A stretch of DNA of 64,000 nucleotides. Source: Fomitopsis serialis. Lineage: Eukaryota > Basidiomycota > Agaricomycetes > Polyporales > Fomitopsidaceae. The stretch spans positions 484,608 through 548,607 of the forward strand of contig NW_025954974.1 of NCBI RefSeq assembly GCF_022376445.1, in the 5' to 3' direction. The position numbers and the translations under genes are program-made. Shown one piece after another: positions 35,177 through 45,728 of this stretch. The stretch's first letter is position 1; every line of letters starts with the position of its first letter. The notes below the pieces were generated by a model that made no database searches, was not told where the DNA came from, and was given only the letters and a program-made list of their open reading frames with translations.

Positions 35177-36726
35177 TTACTTGCTGACAGCAGGCGCAGC
35201 CAGCCATGGGTCGTCAACGAGCTCTTTCGCCGTGGCCCTCCGCTCTGGTGCAAGTTGCAGACACCGCTTCAGGAAGGCTTCAGCCGCATCGACTTCGTCA
35301 CCGAGCTCCGAAAACGACTCCAGCAGCTTGCGCAAAGGCCACGTAGGCTCCTCGTGATCCGTAAAATGCGCGAATGTTCCTAATCAAAATCGAAGGGAGG
35401 TCATAGTATGCTACAGCACCGCAGAGGAGTGACATACCATCCTGCTTGAAGTATTTGTCTCGATGCTTACAATTCTCCAGTGTAGACGCTTCAAACTGGG
35501 CATCAAGAGCTTCAGTCATCCGAGCTAGATGGTCCTCCTCGTAGCTCCACAATCTTTCGCGATTGGGTTCGAAGAGCCAGAATCCGACAAGCCATTCGGT
35601 GACCTGCCCAATGCGAAGGTTAAAGTCACGTTCGAAACATGACTGCATGGAACGGAGCCTTACGAGGCAGCCCACGCTCCATATATCCGCAGGAGTGCTC
35701 CAGGGATGGCCGAGAATAACTTCGGGTGCCCGGAGGGCGTCGGGCTGGATGAGCTCCTGAAAATGGTGCTCGATCCAGTGCGCTGCATGCCGATGGTATC
35801 TCAGCGCGGTCCTTCCATTCGAGAACTGCATTAGCAAACTCACAGTGGCCAACGTCGGCGAGTACGACGTCGAGGTCCCGTTCATGAATGGAGGCATCGA
35901 CGGACAAGGGCAACACTTGCGAGACGACTGGAACGACTGAGGCGTTGCCCTCGGTTCCACAGTCGTACGTGACTGACGGGTTCTCGGCGAGTTCGTGCGC
36001 GACGATGGTGCATAGATCCCGCGGGCGGAAGAGGATGTTGTCGTTCTTGAGATCTGAGAGCTTACACCGTCAACGTGCGCTGTACCGCATCTCATTGCTT
36101 CCATACCTGTATGGACTATACCGCACACATCATGCAGATACTCCAAGCCGAGCAAGACTTGCCGTACCACTCGCTTGACTATGCTGGGCGCAACGCGACG
36201 ATCGTTATCGTCACGCAGCTTGCGGATATAGTCGACGCCATATCCGAGGGCCTCTGTAACGAGACAACGGTGAAGTCCATGTGTACCCCTGATGTCGAAG
36301 GCATTCAAGTAGGCGAGGTTATGGCGATAGCCTCGGTGAGCGTGGTCGGCGTTTGCGATCTTCTCTAGCATGCGCTGTTCGTCTGACCTTTGGTCAGGAC
36401 CGGCCGACAAGGCTTTGGTAGCTTCGCAGGTCAATATCTTGAGCGCGACAAAGCTATCTTGGCTGCTTTCAGAGGTCAGCGGATTATACATCGAGAGAAC
36501 TCCAACGAGGCGCCTACCCGCGATCCCTTGCAAGCCAGACACTGGAGTATTGGCCCCAGCCGAGCTTGCGTACGATGCAATAGCGACCTCGTTCTAATCG
36601 CTGCCCTAATCTCGCAGCAAAATAGCCAGGATTGTCGCGACCGCCTTCCCTCAAGTCCTCCTCTGGAAAGCCACTAACGGAGCCCGCTGAGCTAGAAATG
36701 CTGCTGTGAGCGGGAGAAGTTGACAT
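35177..36726 (-). CDS. SRPK-like serine/threonine protein kinase
   Basis: Spliced minus-strand gene from ATG 36726 to stop 35177. In order: glycine-rich loop in KLGWGQYSSVWLARD, the catalytic Lys in FVALKIL, LGLEYLHDVCGIVHT joined to DLKNDNILF (catalytic loop with HTD), ADVGH in place of DFG, APEVILGHPWSTPADIWSVGCL, and a C-terminal RCLQLAPERRATAKELVDDPWL. The split kinase with HTDLK and a D-x-G lacking Phe is the SRPK-like family that is expanded in agaricomycetes. SRPKs phosphorylate SR splicing factors, but these fungal relatives lack the long spacer, and their substrates are unknown. Catalytic Lys, HxD Asp and DxG Asp are all present, so it is probably active. Confidence 0.85.
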
Positions 36727-36875
36727 GCCACGGTGCGTGAGGAATGGTGGTGACTGGAGAAAGCAAGGCGTGTACAAGTCGGGATGACGGACGGACGAAG
36801 TGTGTATACTCAGGCCACCCGTGCGCTCTAGTGAGGTGCAATAAGGTAGACGTGTTCAGTCTAGGCAGCATTAGG

Positions 36876-37531
36876 CTATTGCATGGCGCACACGACCAAG
36901 TCACAGCGATCCTCAGAACGACGGTCGCGGTCGCGGTTCAAGTCGATCGCCTCAAGCTTCAAGATCAAGTCTCTGCGGCTACGCCACTGGCCTGTGCTAT
37001 ACAGAAACCGGCGCGCGTAGACTCGGAGAACAGATGCAGGTCGAGAACAAAGTCGACTCCAGTACGGAAGACACTGGCCGGTAATGATAAACACATTTGA
37101 GACGATTTGACTCACTCTCGGTCCACGCCGTAAGCACCACAATGCCATGGGTGGCTGCTGCTTGTCTCCTACAACAGAACACTTACCATTCCCACCGACC
37201 GAGCCACCGTCTCAGACGTCTTTACCCTCGGGGATGCTTCACGAATGCATGCCGCTCGAAAGTTCGAACCTAAATCCTGGTACGAGGATATTTGAACTGT
37301 TACACGTGCGAAGTATGCCCCGAGCTTCTCGCATTGCATCAATCGTCCGTTGTCGTTGACCAAGCTCAAGCCCCGTATCGTGATGCCTCCAACACTTACT
37401 GCTGGAAGCGCAATCTCTGCATTGACAGAGCGGCCCGGGACATTTGTCGCGAACCATATGCTGCGTGTTGCGATCGAAGTAGCATACAGCGAGAGCATGG
37501 GGAGAAAGAGACGACATAACGCGACCGACAT
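36876..37531 (-). CDS. Possible small gene, doubtful
   Basis: A minus-strand frame from ATG 37531 encodes a hydrophobic start ([20 protein letters not shown]) then about 90 residues. A donor at about 37187 and an acceptor near 37075 would join it to a frame ending at 36876. No family recognised. The plus strand is also open over part of this stretch (37350-37673), so even the strand is uncertain. It lies between the kinase start and the RPS17 stop. Confidence 0.25.
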
Positions 37532-37608
37532 GGAATACACTATGCGAGGGGTTTTGTCGGGCGCCTCGATGCGCGTGCAGTGGAGGACGTCCGGTGAACA
37601 GGGAGACT

Positions 37609-38284
37609 TTACCGCCCAGCGCCCGGCACGTTGCGGCGGTCTCGCCGGGGGCCGCGATCGGGGGCCGCGATGACGGGCACGACCACGTTGACAGCAACGG
37701 AGTCGAAGTTGAGGGAGCGCAGGAGATCCTACAAAGTGGGCGAGTGAGTCAAGGGATGCGGTTGTACGGACGGGACCGTATGCAAGGTGAAGGACCAAAC
37801 GCACCTTGGTGTCAGGGTCGACCTCGAGGCCGTTGACGGAGGTGTCGAGGGCGGAGACCTCAGGGACGTAGTTGTCCTTGCGCTCACGCTCCTCCTCCTG
37901 GAGCTTGAAGGAAATGCCGCGGACGGGACCCTTCTGGATACGCTTCATCAAGTGGGTCGTGAAGCCAGCGACCTTGTTGCGGAGGCGTTTCGAGGGAACG
38001 ACAGCCTATAAGATCGCTTCAGCACCAAGTCCTAGCTCGAGTTTATGTGTACGCACAACTTCATCGATGATACGCTTGTTCGTGTGGAAGTCAAGCGTGA
38101 GACGCGGGTAGCTGGCGGGCAACGATGAGCCTCTGAAATCGCCGTTACGACGAACGCATGTACTGACTACTTCTCGATGAGCACCCGGGAGGCCCTCTTG
38201 GTGGTCTTCGTGCGAACGCGGCCCTACACACAGTGTATATGGTCAGAAATGCGGCGAGTGTGGGGAGACGAGCGAGCAGACCAT
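37609..38284 (-). CDS. RPS17: 40S ribosomal protein S17 (eS17)
   Basis: Five exons (38284-38282, 38223-38171, 38111-38057, 38005-37805, 37728-37609) join to 143 residues, close to the usual 135-145. Diagnostic stretches are [70 protein letters not shown] and YVPEVSALD. The protein is a component of the small ribosomal subunit. The first exon encodes only the initiator Met, so translation start depends on splicing of the first intron. That intron begins GTCTGC, a weak donor. A frame read straight through intron 3 would meet a TAG, which confirms that intron. The gene is divergent from RPS22, 440 bp away, suggesting co-regulation. Confidence 0.93.
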
Positions 38285-38724
38285 GTTGGATGATGAGGAG
38301 GCGAGAGAGGGCGGAGATGACTTGCGGGTGGCTGGGCTTGCGGCTGGGCTTGCTGGCTGGGGGATGCTCGCCGACGACCGACACAGCGCCAGTGGACGCC
38401 GGCAACGCCCGGGTGGCTGCGAGGAACTGTACAGCAGCAGCCACAGCCGCTCGCCCCTGCGCGCCTACCGAGACCCTCTCGCTCGCCGCCGCCGCCCTCC
38501 TCAAGACCCTCCAAGGTGAATACGCTCTCCTCGCTGCTGCGCGCGAGCAGAAGAGCACTGGTCGATTGAATTCGCGCGGTCTCTCCGTAGCCTGTCTTCG
38601 CCGAAGCTCGTCTTGACTCGTGCTTTCCGTAGCGCGACACTCGGACGAGCGTGTATAGCTTACTCCAGGTCTTTTCTCTTCGCTTTTAGCTCCGGCTCTT
38701 CACCGTCTCTCTCGTCTGCCCACC
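38285..38724. promoter_or_regulatory. Bidirectional promoter region between RPS17 and RPS22
   Basis: A 440-bp gap between the start codons of two divergent small-subunit ribosomal protein genes. The RPS22 side is pyrimidine-rich (CT tracts at 38670-38720), as is usual before ribosomal protein genes. No TATA box stands out. Confidence 0.55.
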
Positions 38725-39541
38725 ATGGTCCGCGTCTCTGTTTTGGTGCGTCGTCTCTTTCTGCGACTTTGCTTGCGTAGCTTTGGTGGTAACATGTGAA
38801 TGATGGCATGTTAGAACGACTGCCTGGTGAGTTCAGTTCATAAGTCACAATTTCGGCTAGAGCCTTACACTATTCCGCAGAACAACATTGTCAACGCCGA
38901 GCGGCGGGGCAAGCGCCAGGTCCTCGTCCGACCTTCCTCCAAGGTCATCGTCAAGTTCCTCAGCGTCATGCAGCGTCACGGTGAGTCTCCGTCCCTTACC
39001 ATCGCCGCCTTTCGGCTGCGAATCTTCGGGGTGATAACTACAGTTGACGAGGTCGTGCCTCCACCTGTCTGCTGTTTTAACGCTCCGAGACATCAACGAG
39101 CTGTCTGTACATACAACGCACGTCCGGCTTATTCCCACCGGACGTCTGTTCACTTCAGAGACTACATTCTATACGGATTACAGCAAATGCACGGGGTCAT
39201 ATGCTGATGACGTCGGTTCCGTTTTACAGGCTACATCGGCGAGTTCGAGATCGTCGACGACCACCGCTCCGGCAAGATCGTCATCCAGCTCAACGGCCGG
39301 CTGAACAAGACGGGTGTCATCTCTCCCCGCTACAACATCCAGGCACCCCAGATTGAGTCGTGGGTGAACTTGCTCCTGCCTGCTCGTGGCTTCGGCATCA
39401 TCATCCTCGTAAGTTGTCTGTTATACTGTGGGAGTGACCGTGCTAATTGCGGCGGTACAGACGACATCGTCTGGCATCCTCGACCACGAGGAGGCGCGTC
39501 GCAAGAACGTCGGTGGCAAGCTGCTGGGCTATGTGTACTAG
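38725..39541 (+). CDS. RPS22: 40S ribosomal protein S15a/S22 (uS8)
   Basis: Five exons (38725-38745, 38815-38826, 38881-38980, 39230-39408, 39461-39541) give exactly 130 residues, the family length. Recognisable parts are [71 protein letters not shown] and the C-terminal GGKLLGYVY. It binds 16S-like rRNA in the small subunit. The second exon is a 12-nt microexon encoding NDCL. The third intron (38981-39229, 249 nt) is about four times longer than the others. The ATG sits in a CCACCATGG context. Confidence 0.95.
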
Positions 39542-39906
39542 GGTGTTGTGTATCTACGACGTCGATGCCTTGGGCATCTCTAAAATGATCATGCATGCTC
39601 GATGCTGTGTATGCGCCATGTATTAATATTGTCTGCTTGCTGAACGTAGCTGTCTGTATCTCTGTACTGTACGACGAGTGCGATGAGGAGAGGTGGCCGC
39701 ATCGGTATGTCTTGCGCGGCAACATGTGATTGTGCCTTGTGTGGCTAGACGCCTTGACGTGGCCGGGTTCGAACACCACGGCATCCGCACGCGACTTGGT
39801 CTGTTCCACCACTCGCCGTCCTAGCGTCCCTCCTCGCCGTCCATCCTGCGCCTCTCGTCGTCTCCTGCGGCAATCTCTACTCTCTTACGACCCTACACGC
39901 TGTAGC

Positions 39907-41227
39907 ATGATCACCGCTAACGACGCGTTTCAACTCAGTCTGAAGCACGAACCCAGTCGCCTCGGACTCCACCCCTCCTCCAAGCTCTCCTTCCTCTCTG
40001 GTTCGCGGCGATCCCAGTCCCCTGTCTCCACGCGCGCATCGTCCTCCGACCGACCATCAATGTCCACTAGACGTTCCGGCGCAGCGTCTGCGTCGCCCGC
40101 CCTCAACGGCAACGCAGACGCCCATACCAACGGCCACTCGCCCCAGCAACCGAACGGCCAGGCGCAAACAACAGCTAAGCACGCGCGCAAGGGCTCCCGT
40201 TCGGCGGCGAAGGGCAAGAAGGTTGTCATACAGCGTACCGTCGCGGAGAAGGTCGTCGTCGACTGGGAGATTCCGCGAAAGGCGCTGCATTCGTCGATTG
40301 GTGAGTGCGGAATGCGTTTTTTTCTGTTTGATCGACGGGCTGAATGGGCGTTGGTGCGAAGGTGTCTTGACTCTGTATCTCTACTACTCCCATGGCTCGC
40401 CGCGGACCGTCGTCGTCGCGCTCGCGAGCGGCCTTGCGTTCATCGTCCCGTGCGATATCCTCCGGCTCCGCTCCGCTAGGTTCGAACGGCTGTTCGAGAG
40501 GAGCGTCGGCTTCCTCATGCGCGAAAGCGAGAAGGTGCGTCTTGCAACTGTCCGTTCGTGCTCATCGCCACACGTCTTGACGCGTCGCCCCCGCAGAATT
40601 CAACGAATGGCGTGATATGGTACATCACCGGCGTCATGTTCGCCCTCGCCGTATACCCTCTCGACATCGCCGTAGTCTCTATCCTCATGTGAGTCGGGAG
40701 ACCCTCCTTATGCGCGACGCATGGTTTGACACCCACGTAGTTTGTCCTGGGCTGATACCGCCGCGTCTACGATCGGCCGTCTCTTCGGCGCACGCACCCC
40801 CAAGCTCCCCGCCCGCCTCCCGCTCCTCCGCCTCCCCCTCGCGCCCCGCAAGTCCGTTGCTGGATTCATCGCAGCCGTCGTCACCGGTGCGGCCATCGCG
40901 ATCGGCTTCTGGGGCTGGGTCGTCCCCCAGGTGGGTGAGCCGAGCAGCTGGCAATGGCCGGTGGTCGCGCCGACGACCGGGAATCCGAGTATCCTTGGTG
41001 CAGCGGGGGCATGGTTGGGCCTCGGCGTGTTGGGCGTTGTCGCTGGGCTTATTTCAGGCATTACGGAAGCTCTCGGTGCGTCGCGTGCAGCCTTTGTTTG
41101 GTGATAACACTCATCCACAGTTCGCTGTGCAGATCTTGGAAATCTGGACGACAACCTTACACTGCCTATCATCTCCGGTGGATGCCTCTGGGGATTTTTC
41201 AAACTCGTAGAGGCGTGGAGCGCCTGA
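39907..41227 (+). CDS. DGK1: CTP-dependent diacylglycerol kinase, endoplasmic reticulum
   Basis: Five exons (39907-40300, 40362-40534, 40597-40688, 40741-41075, 41133-41227) give 362 residues. The N-terminal 130 residues are disordered and basic. The membrane domain begins at VDWEIPRKALHSSIG and carries the family signatures DILRLRSARFERLFE, SWADTAASTIGRLFG (cytidylyltransferase-like motif) and PRKSVAGFIAAVVTG, with several membrane helices and LPIISGGCLWGFFKL at the end. In yeast, Dgk1 uses CTP to convert diacylglycerol to phosphatidate at the nuclear/ER membrane. The same role is likely here. In SWADTAAS, Ala replaces the Cys I would expect in related fungi, which is a minor difference. Confidence 0.88.
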
Positions 41228-41790
41228 ACTCACAGTACATGGTATTTATGCCTGCCCTGTAGAACTACCATACGACTTGTGCCCCGGGTACTAGTGTAGT
41301 ATAATGCTTTGTAGATGCCTTCGAGACATTCGTCTCCTTTACCCCTTTGTTCATTAGTGCAGGATGCTTCGTTGGACGACATTTGGTTCCATCTGCATCT
41401 GCCACTTGCAAGAGCAAGGTTCTGAGGTCGAACTCGACAGCGGTGAGTGTCTTCCCGTTCTGCATGCTGTTAGTGTGATCACGACTCGGCTCCCTGCTCT
41501 GCGGTCGCTTCTGTATCCTGGAGTACGCGTGGGTGGGTTTTGTCCTGTGGTGAGTCCTTATTTTCTCTGGCTGTTCGAGATGACCGCGCTGGCATTGAGT
41601 CGGTGCGCTCGGCGCCGCACAGAAGCCTTCGCTCGCGGTGCACATTATAGTGACCTACAGTAAACATGGGGGGGGTTGTGGTGGGGTTGTGTTGCCCGAT
41701 ATAGGAATTACTATATATGGGCATAACCATATAAGGCAAGTGGTGACATTTCTCCACTGTGTGGGTGGTACATATGGACCAAATGATGCC
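41228..41790. other. Intergenic, no supported gene
   Basis: Downstream of DGK1 and upstream of the palindrome cluster. A 99-codon frame (41364-41663) has no support. Confidence 0.45.
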
Positions 41791-41793
41791 TCA

Positions 41794-42340
41794 TAGGAGG
41801 GCGCGCGCGATCGCGCGCGCCCTCCTAAAATGTATGCTGGATGTTTCATGACAAGGTACATTAAGGAGGACGCACGCGACCATGCGCGACCTCCTAAACA
41901 CGGATATTATGGAGATGGCATGCATACCAATTAGGAGGGCGCGCGCGATCGCGCGCGCCCTCCTAATCGTACCTATATCAGCGTCTATTTCAGTGTGCAT
42001 ACACAGCACATGTCCAATCAAAATGTGTCTTATAGGAGGGCGCGCGCGACCGCGCGCGTCCTCCTAAACACAGATATTCTGGACATGTATGGGATGGTGC
42101 GTGCACCCATGATCCATGGTATAGGAGGGCGCGCGCGATCGCGCGCCCTCCTACATGGCATGTGTACCGGCGTCTATTCTGCCAACGTATACGGTGTGTG
42201 TGTACATATATCTGCTAAATAGGAGGGCGCGCGCGATCGCGCGTGCCCTCCTACCGAGGTGTATTTGGGCATGCATATCATGGTGCGCGCACCCCTGATG
42301 CATGTCAAAGGAGGACGTGCGCGACCGCGCGCGCCCTCCT
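41794..42340. repeat. Cluster 1 of 34-bp GC-rich palindromes (7 copies)
   Basis: Copies at 41794-41827, 41864-41895, 41931-41966, 42033-42066, 42122-42153, 42220-42253 and 42309-42340. The perfect form has the half-site TAGGAGGGCGCGCGCGA, whose reverse complement follows directly, so the whole unit is self-complementary with GCGATCGC at its centre. Spacers of 35-70 bp are AT-richer and unrelated to each other, apart from occasional GGTGCGCGCACC-type sequence. Variants change the centre (GACCG) or single arm bases. Frames reading RRARAIARAL through them are by-products. Confidence 0.9.
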
Positions 42341-42496
42341 TGTCACGTGCCATAATATTCCACACATGTGACTCATCTGTTTGCATGATGGCGTGATCAG
42401 TCCCTTCCCTTTGATCCACAGACCATCTGTGTGCGCCAGGTACGTTCTTGCTCTCACCATGTCCCCTACCACAGCACTCAGCGCTGGCCAGTCACC

Positions 42497-44228
42497 ATGG
42501 ACCGTCCAGCATGGTCTGACCGGATTCGTGTCGTCCTCGAAGCTGCTGTGCTCGTCCGGCTGATCCATAAACACACGGAGCAATTCGTGCAATCGCTCGT
42601 TCCCGTCGGTCCCGCATACGTCCCGCTCACCATCTACGACATCTACCAAAAATGGCACGAGCACATGAAGGAGTGGCTCCGCATCATACGCGTCCGTACA
42701 ATCACCGACCCGCAACCCCTCAACATGCTCTATGTACGCTCAGAGATCGATCGACTCGAAGCGGTCATGATCGCATTGGCCAACTTCATCACCCCCTTGT
42801 ACAGGCACTGGAGCACCCCCAGATTGCCCGAATCATTGCGCATCCACACTGATGATCGTGATGAATGGACGCACATCGCGCGGTCCACTATCAGTCTCAT
42901 GTGCGTGGTGAGGGAGACTGTTGATTACTGGCACAGTATGTTCTCTGCATGACAATTAGTCTATTCAGCATACTGACTCATCACACAGAAATACTGGACA
43001 AGAATTATGGCATGTACCACACCATTGTTACATCAGTAGCTACTCACCCTCCATTGCTACAGTCGATGCAGGCATACTCTGGCAGGATCCACCCATCAAG
43101 CGGATCCTGTACAACCATCATGCCAAACACGCCATTGACCTCGATACCGCCGTGCAAGAGCGCAACACACTTGTTGGCTATTCCGGACGGTTTGTGAATC
43201 CGAGCCCTCAGTGGTTTGTCCCCTATGACCACATCAATTACACGAACGAGTACGAATTCTTTGAGCGCATCTGTGCGCACATTGCCCTTCTTCTCCAAGA
43301 GCGGCAATTGCGCATAGATCGTGAGATTGAATTCGATGAAGACATCCATGTTTGGGTGACCGCTGGCTCGGTCATCTTGCGCACTACTACTCATGATTCA
43401 CGGTGCGCGCACCCCTCTCTCTCTAGTATTATGGCACCTGTCTGAAAAGTTGCAGAGAAACTCGATATCCGCTGTGAGCGCCGACCACCCATCTGGCTCG
43501 AAATCGATCTCCAAGGGATAGAGCGATTCCGGACGCACATACACGCTCCCCATGGGCAACTCACATCGCTGTTTGCGCACCCCGAGGAGATGATTTGGGA
43601 CAACAGTCCGGATCGCAGAGCCCGTCGCATGCCCGAACCACCTGAGCTGGCGCGAACATTGCTCAACGGTATGGCGTCGCGCCAGGCCCTTCACTGCCAG
43701 CACGTATACTCCGCTACAGCGGAGCGTGCCACATTGCACGGGGTCAATGACCGTACATACCGCGGAGGTGGGCCGTCACCTGAGGACGTCTCGAAAAGCG
43801 TCGACTTGACACGCCTCGCGTGGTTTCAATGCGCAGGTCGATTCTATCAGCAGTGTAAGCATCCGCACTCTGAACGTTGAACACTCAGTTTTTTACTCTC
43901 AGTTGTGTAGTCATGTTTGTATGGTCTCTTACACACGCGCGGAACAATGCTACTCACGGTCGGACACATATTCATTCAGCCAGAGGTAAGTCACAAAGGT
44001 GCGCGCACCAAACACAGTGAGTACCGCATGCTATGCGCACGGTAAGAATCGCCGCGCGCACGGTAAGAATCACCGTGCGCACGGTAATAAACACTGCGCA
44101 CACTTAATCACCCCTTACCTACAGTGCAGGCCGAACACTTGAGCGTTAACGGCACATACGGTCAGATGACCGGTGGCCGTCGTGTCGCGTCGGTCGACTT
44201 AGCGCCGTGGCTTGTGGCTGAGACTTAG
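42497..44228 (+). CDS. Uncharacterised accessory protein between palindrome clusters
   Basis: Start ATG 42497 (CACCATGG context). The first exon, to about 42940, encodes a helical region (VRLIHKHTEQFVQ, IYDIYQKWHEHMKEWL). Middle coding blocks lie at about 43059-43403 (containing RNTLVGYSGRFVNPSPQWF) and 43452-43858 (PPIWLEIDLQGIERF, WDNSPDRRARRMPEPPEL). The last two exons, ending 43985 and starting 44125, join in phase and stop at 44228 (VAET). The donor and acceptor around 42940-43059 and 43403-43452 do not give a perfect phase in my hands, so either an exon is mis-set or the gene is slightly decayed. No domain recognised. The last intron carries tandem GCGCACGGTAAGAATC repeats. Confidence 0.55.
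43986..44124 (+). repeat. Intron with tandem splice-donor-like repeats
   Basis: Within the last intron of the preceding gene, about 44036-44100 holds three copies of a unit with core GCGCACGGTAAGAATC. Each contains GGTAAG or GGTAAT, so each copy is itself a potential 5' splice site. The intron also contains GGTGCGCGCACC, a 12-bp palindrome found repeatedly in this domain. Confidence 0.6.
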
Positions 44229-44339
44229 ACGCCGTTGTGGCTGCTCGCTCTTGCTCGCGCGCATCTCCCTCTCCCACTCGCACTCCCTCTCCCCCCTGCT
44301 TCTACCACTCACCCCGCTCTTCCTCGACACCCTGCAACA

Positions 44340-45715
44340 ATGGTCGGTACCTGGGGCATGGAAAAACTGACCAATTACCTGCGCAAGGTCGCCCTCGAGG
44401 CCGGGCACCATCTCAGCGAGCGGGACTTGCTCATCTTCACGGACCACCCGCCGCGATGGGACGACTGGACGGAGGAGGACCTGATCCTCTTCAACAGGAT
44501 GCTCCGGGCGCTGTACAACAGCCCGGTGTCGTTCAAGGTGTTCGAGAAGATCGTTGCGACGTACTTGCTGGTGAGTACCCTGTTCCGTGGGCTGCGAGCT
44601 GGGGGATTGACGTGCGGTTCCCCAGACAGAGGCGTGGCGCGAGGAGATGAATTACATACCGATGGCGAAGAAGTTCCCCCGCCTCACCGACATTTGCTTC
44701 GATTGGCAGTGGTGGGACGCGCCGGCGGAGGGCGCGTGGAAGGAGGGTCTTGACTTCAAGACGTTCGCAACCGGCTGGCGCAACGTGAAGCCCAAGTGGT
44801 GGGGCAAGAAGTGGTCGCCGGCGGACCAGGAGGCCGCCATGAGGCCGTTTGCGGAAATCTGGCTCAGTAAGTTTTCCGTGTCTACGTGCGCGCACCTGTG
44901 TCTGACTGCGCGCACCCCATCTCAGGCAACGACCGACTCAACCGTAAGTGTTTGCGCACTTACACCGAGTCGTCTGACGAACAGCGCACCCACTGCAGCT
45001 GCAACCCCGGTCCAAGACCGCGAAGATGAGGACGATCCGCACAGCGAAGGATACGAGATCGACGTGGGGCGTGTGACTGGTGAGGACTGCAGGAAGGCGC
45101 AGCGCCAGGCGGAGATCTACCTCGCCTGGAAGGCGAAGGGCCGTGCGCCCGCTGCGATGGCGCACCCGGTCCGTCTGCGCTCATGGGCGCGACCCCCTAA
45201 CATCCCGCCCAAGTCGCAGGATACGGTGGTAAGTGCCGTCCTACGTTTCCGCGGAAGCTGACGCGATGCGTGCACTACAGCACTACGGCAGCGACCGCTG
45301 CCAGCTCTGCGTTGAGCAGGGCATGGAGGAATGCCGTGTCCCGGCGACTGCCAACGACCCGCGCTGTGTGACTTGTCGGTCGCGCAAGAAGAGGTGCCCC
45401 TTCGGAGTGAGTACACGTCCTTTTTTTGTATTCGTATGGTGCACTTATCGCTCGCAGTCACCCGTTAAACGCACCGGCTCGACCGTGCGCGCACCCTCCG
45501 CCCGTGCGCGCACCCACACTCCGGCTGTTGCAGGAGGCCCAAGGGCAGGTGCGTGGCTATGTACTGGCGACGCGACTGTGCTGATATGTCGTAGGTATGA
45601 AGCGCCGCCGTGGCGAATGATGCGCGGACGTCAGATAGGTATTGCAGGCTGGTCGAAATGTACTCGTAGTTTACAAGTGTATATAAACATGGGCAAGACC
45701 GCAATGTGTATGTAA
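44340..45715 (+). CDS. Uncharacterised protein with C-terminal Cys cluster (zinc-binding-like)
   Basis: Exons 44340-44570, 44626-44866, 44926-44943 (an 18-nt microexon), 44999-45228, 45281-45406 and 45458-45715 join in frame. The N-terminal 80 residues are helical (LRKVALEAGHHLSERDLL, WTEEDLILFNRMLRALYN). A Trp-rich block follows (CFDWQWWDAP, KPKWWGKKWSPADQ). Exon 5 encodes C-x2-C-x7-C and, after a spacer, C-x2-C-x6-C with CRSRKKRCPFG, reminiscent of fungal Zn2Cys6-type clusters but split in two halves. The residues after exon 5 are low complexity, and the true 3' end may involve further introns. It sits between two clusters of 34-bp palindromes. The function is unknown; DNA binding is a guess from the Cys cluster. 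Confidence 0.65.
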
Positions 45716-45728
45716 TTAATCTGCTTCA

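Noticed and set aside
37950..38060. Premature stop in RPS17
   Set aside because: The TAG lies in a GT..AG intron; removing it restores [14 protein letters not shown], as expected for the family.
41935..41966. GCGATCGC as the cyanobacterial HIP1 word
   Set aside because: The octamer is only the centre of a 34-bp palindrome in spliced fungal DNA; there is no sign of cyanobacterial sequence.
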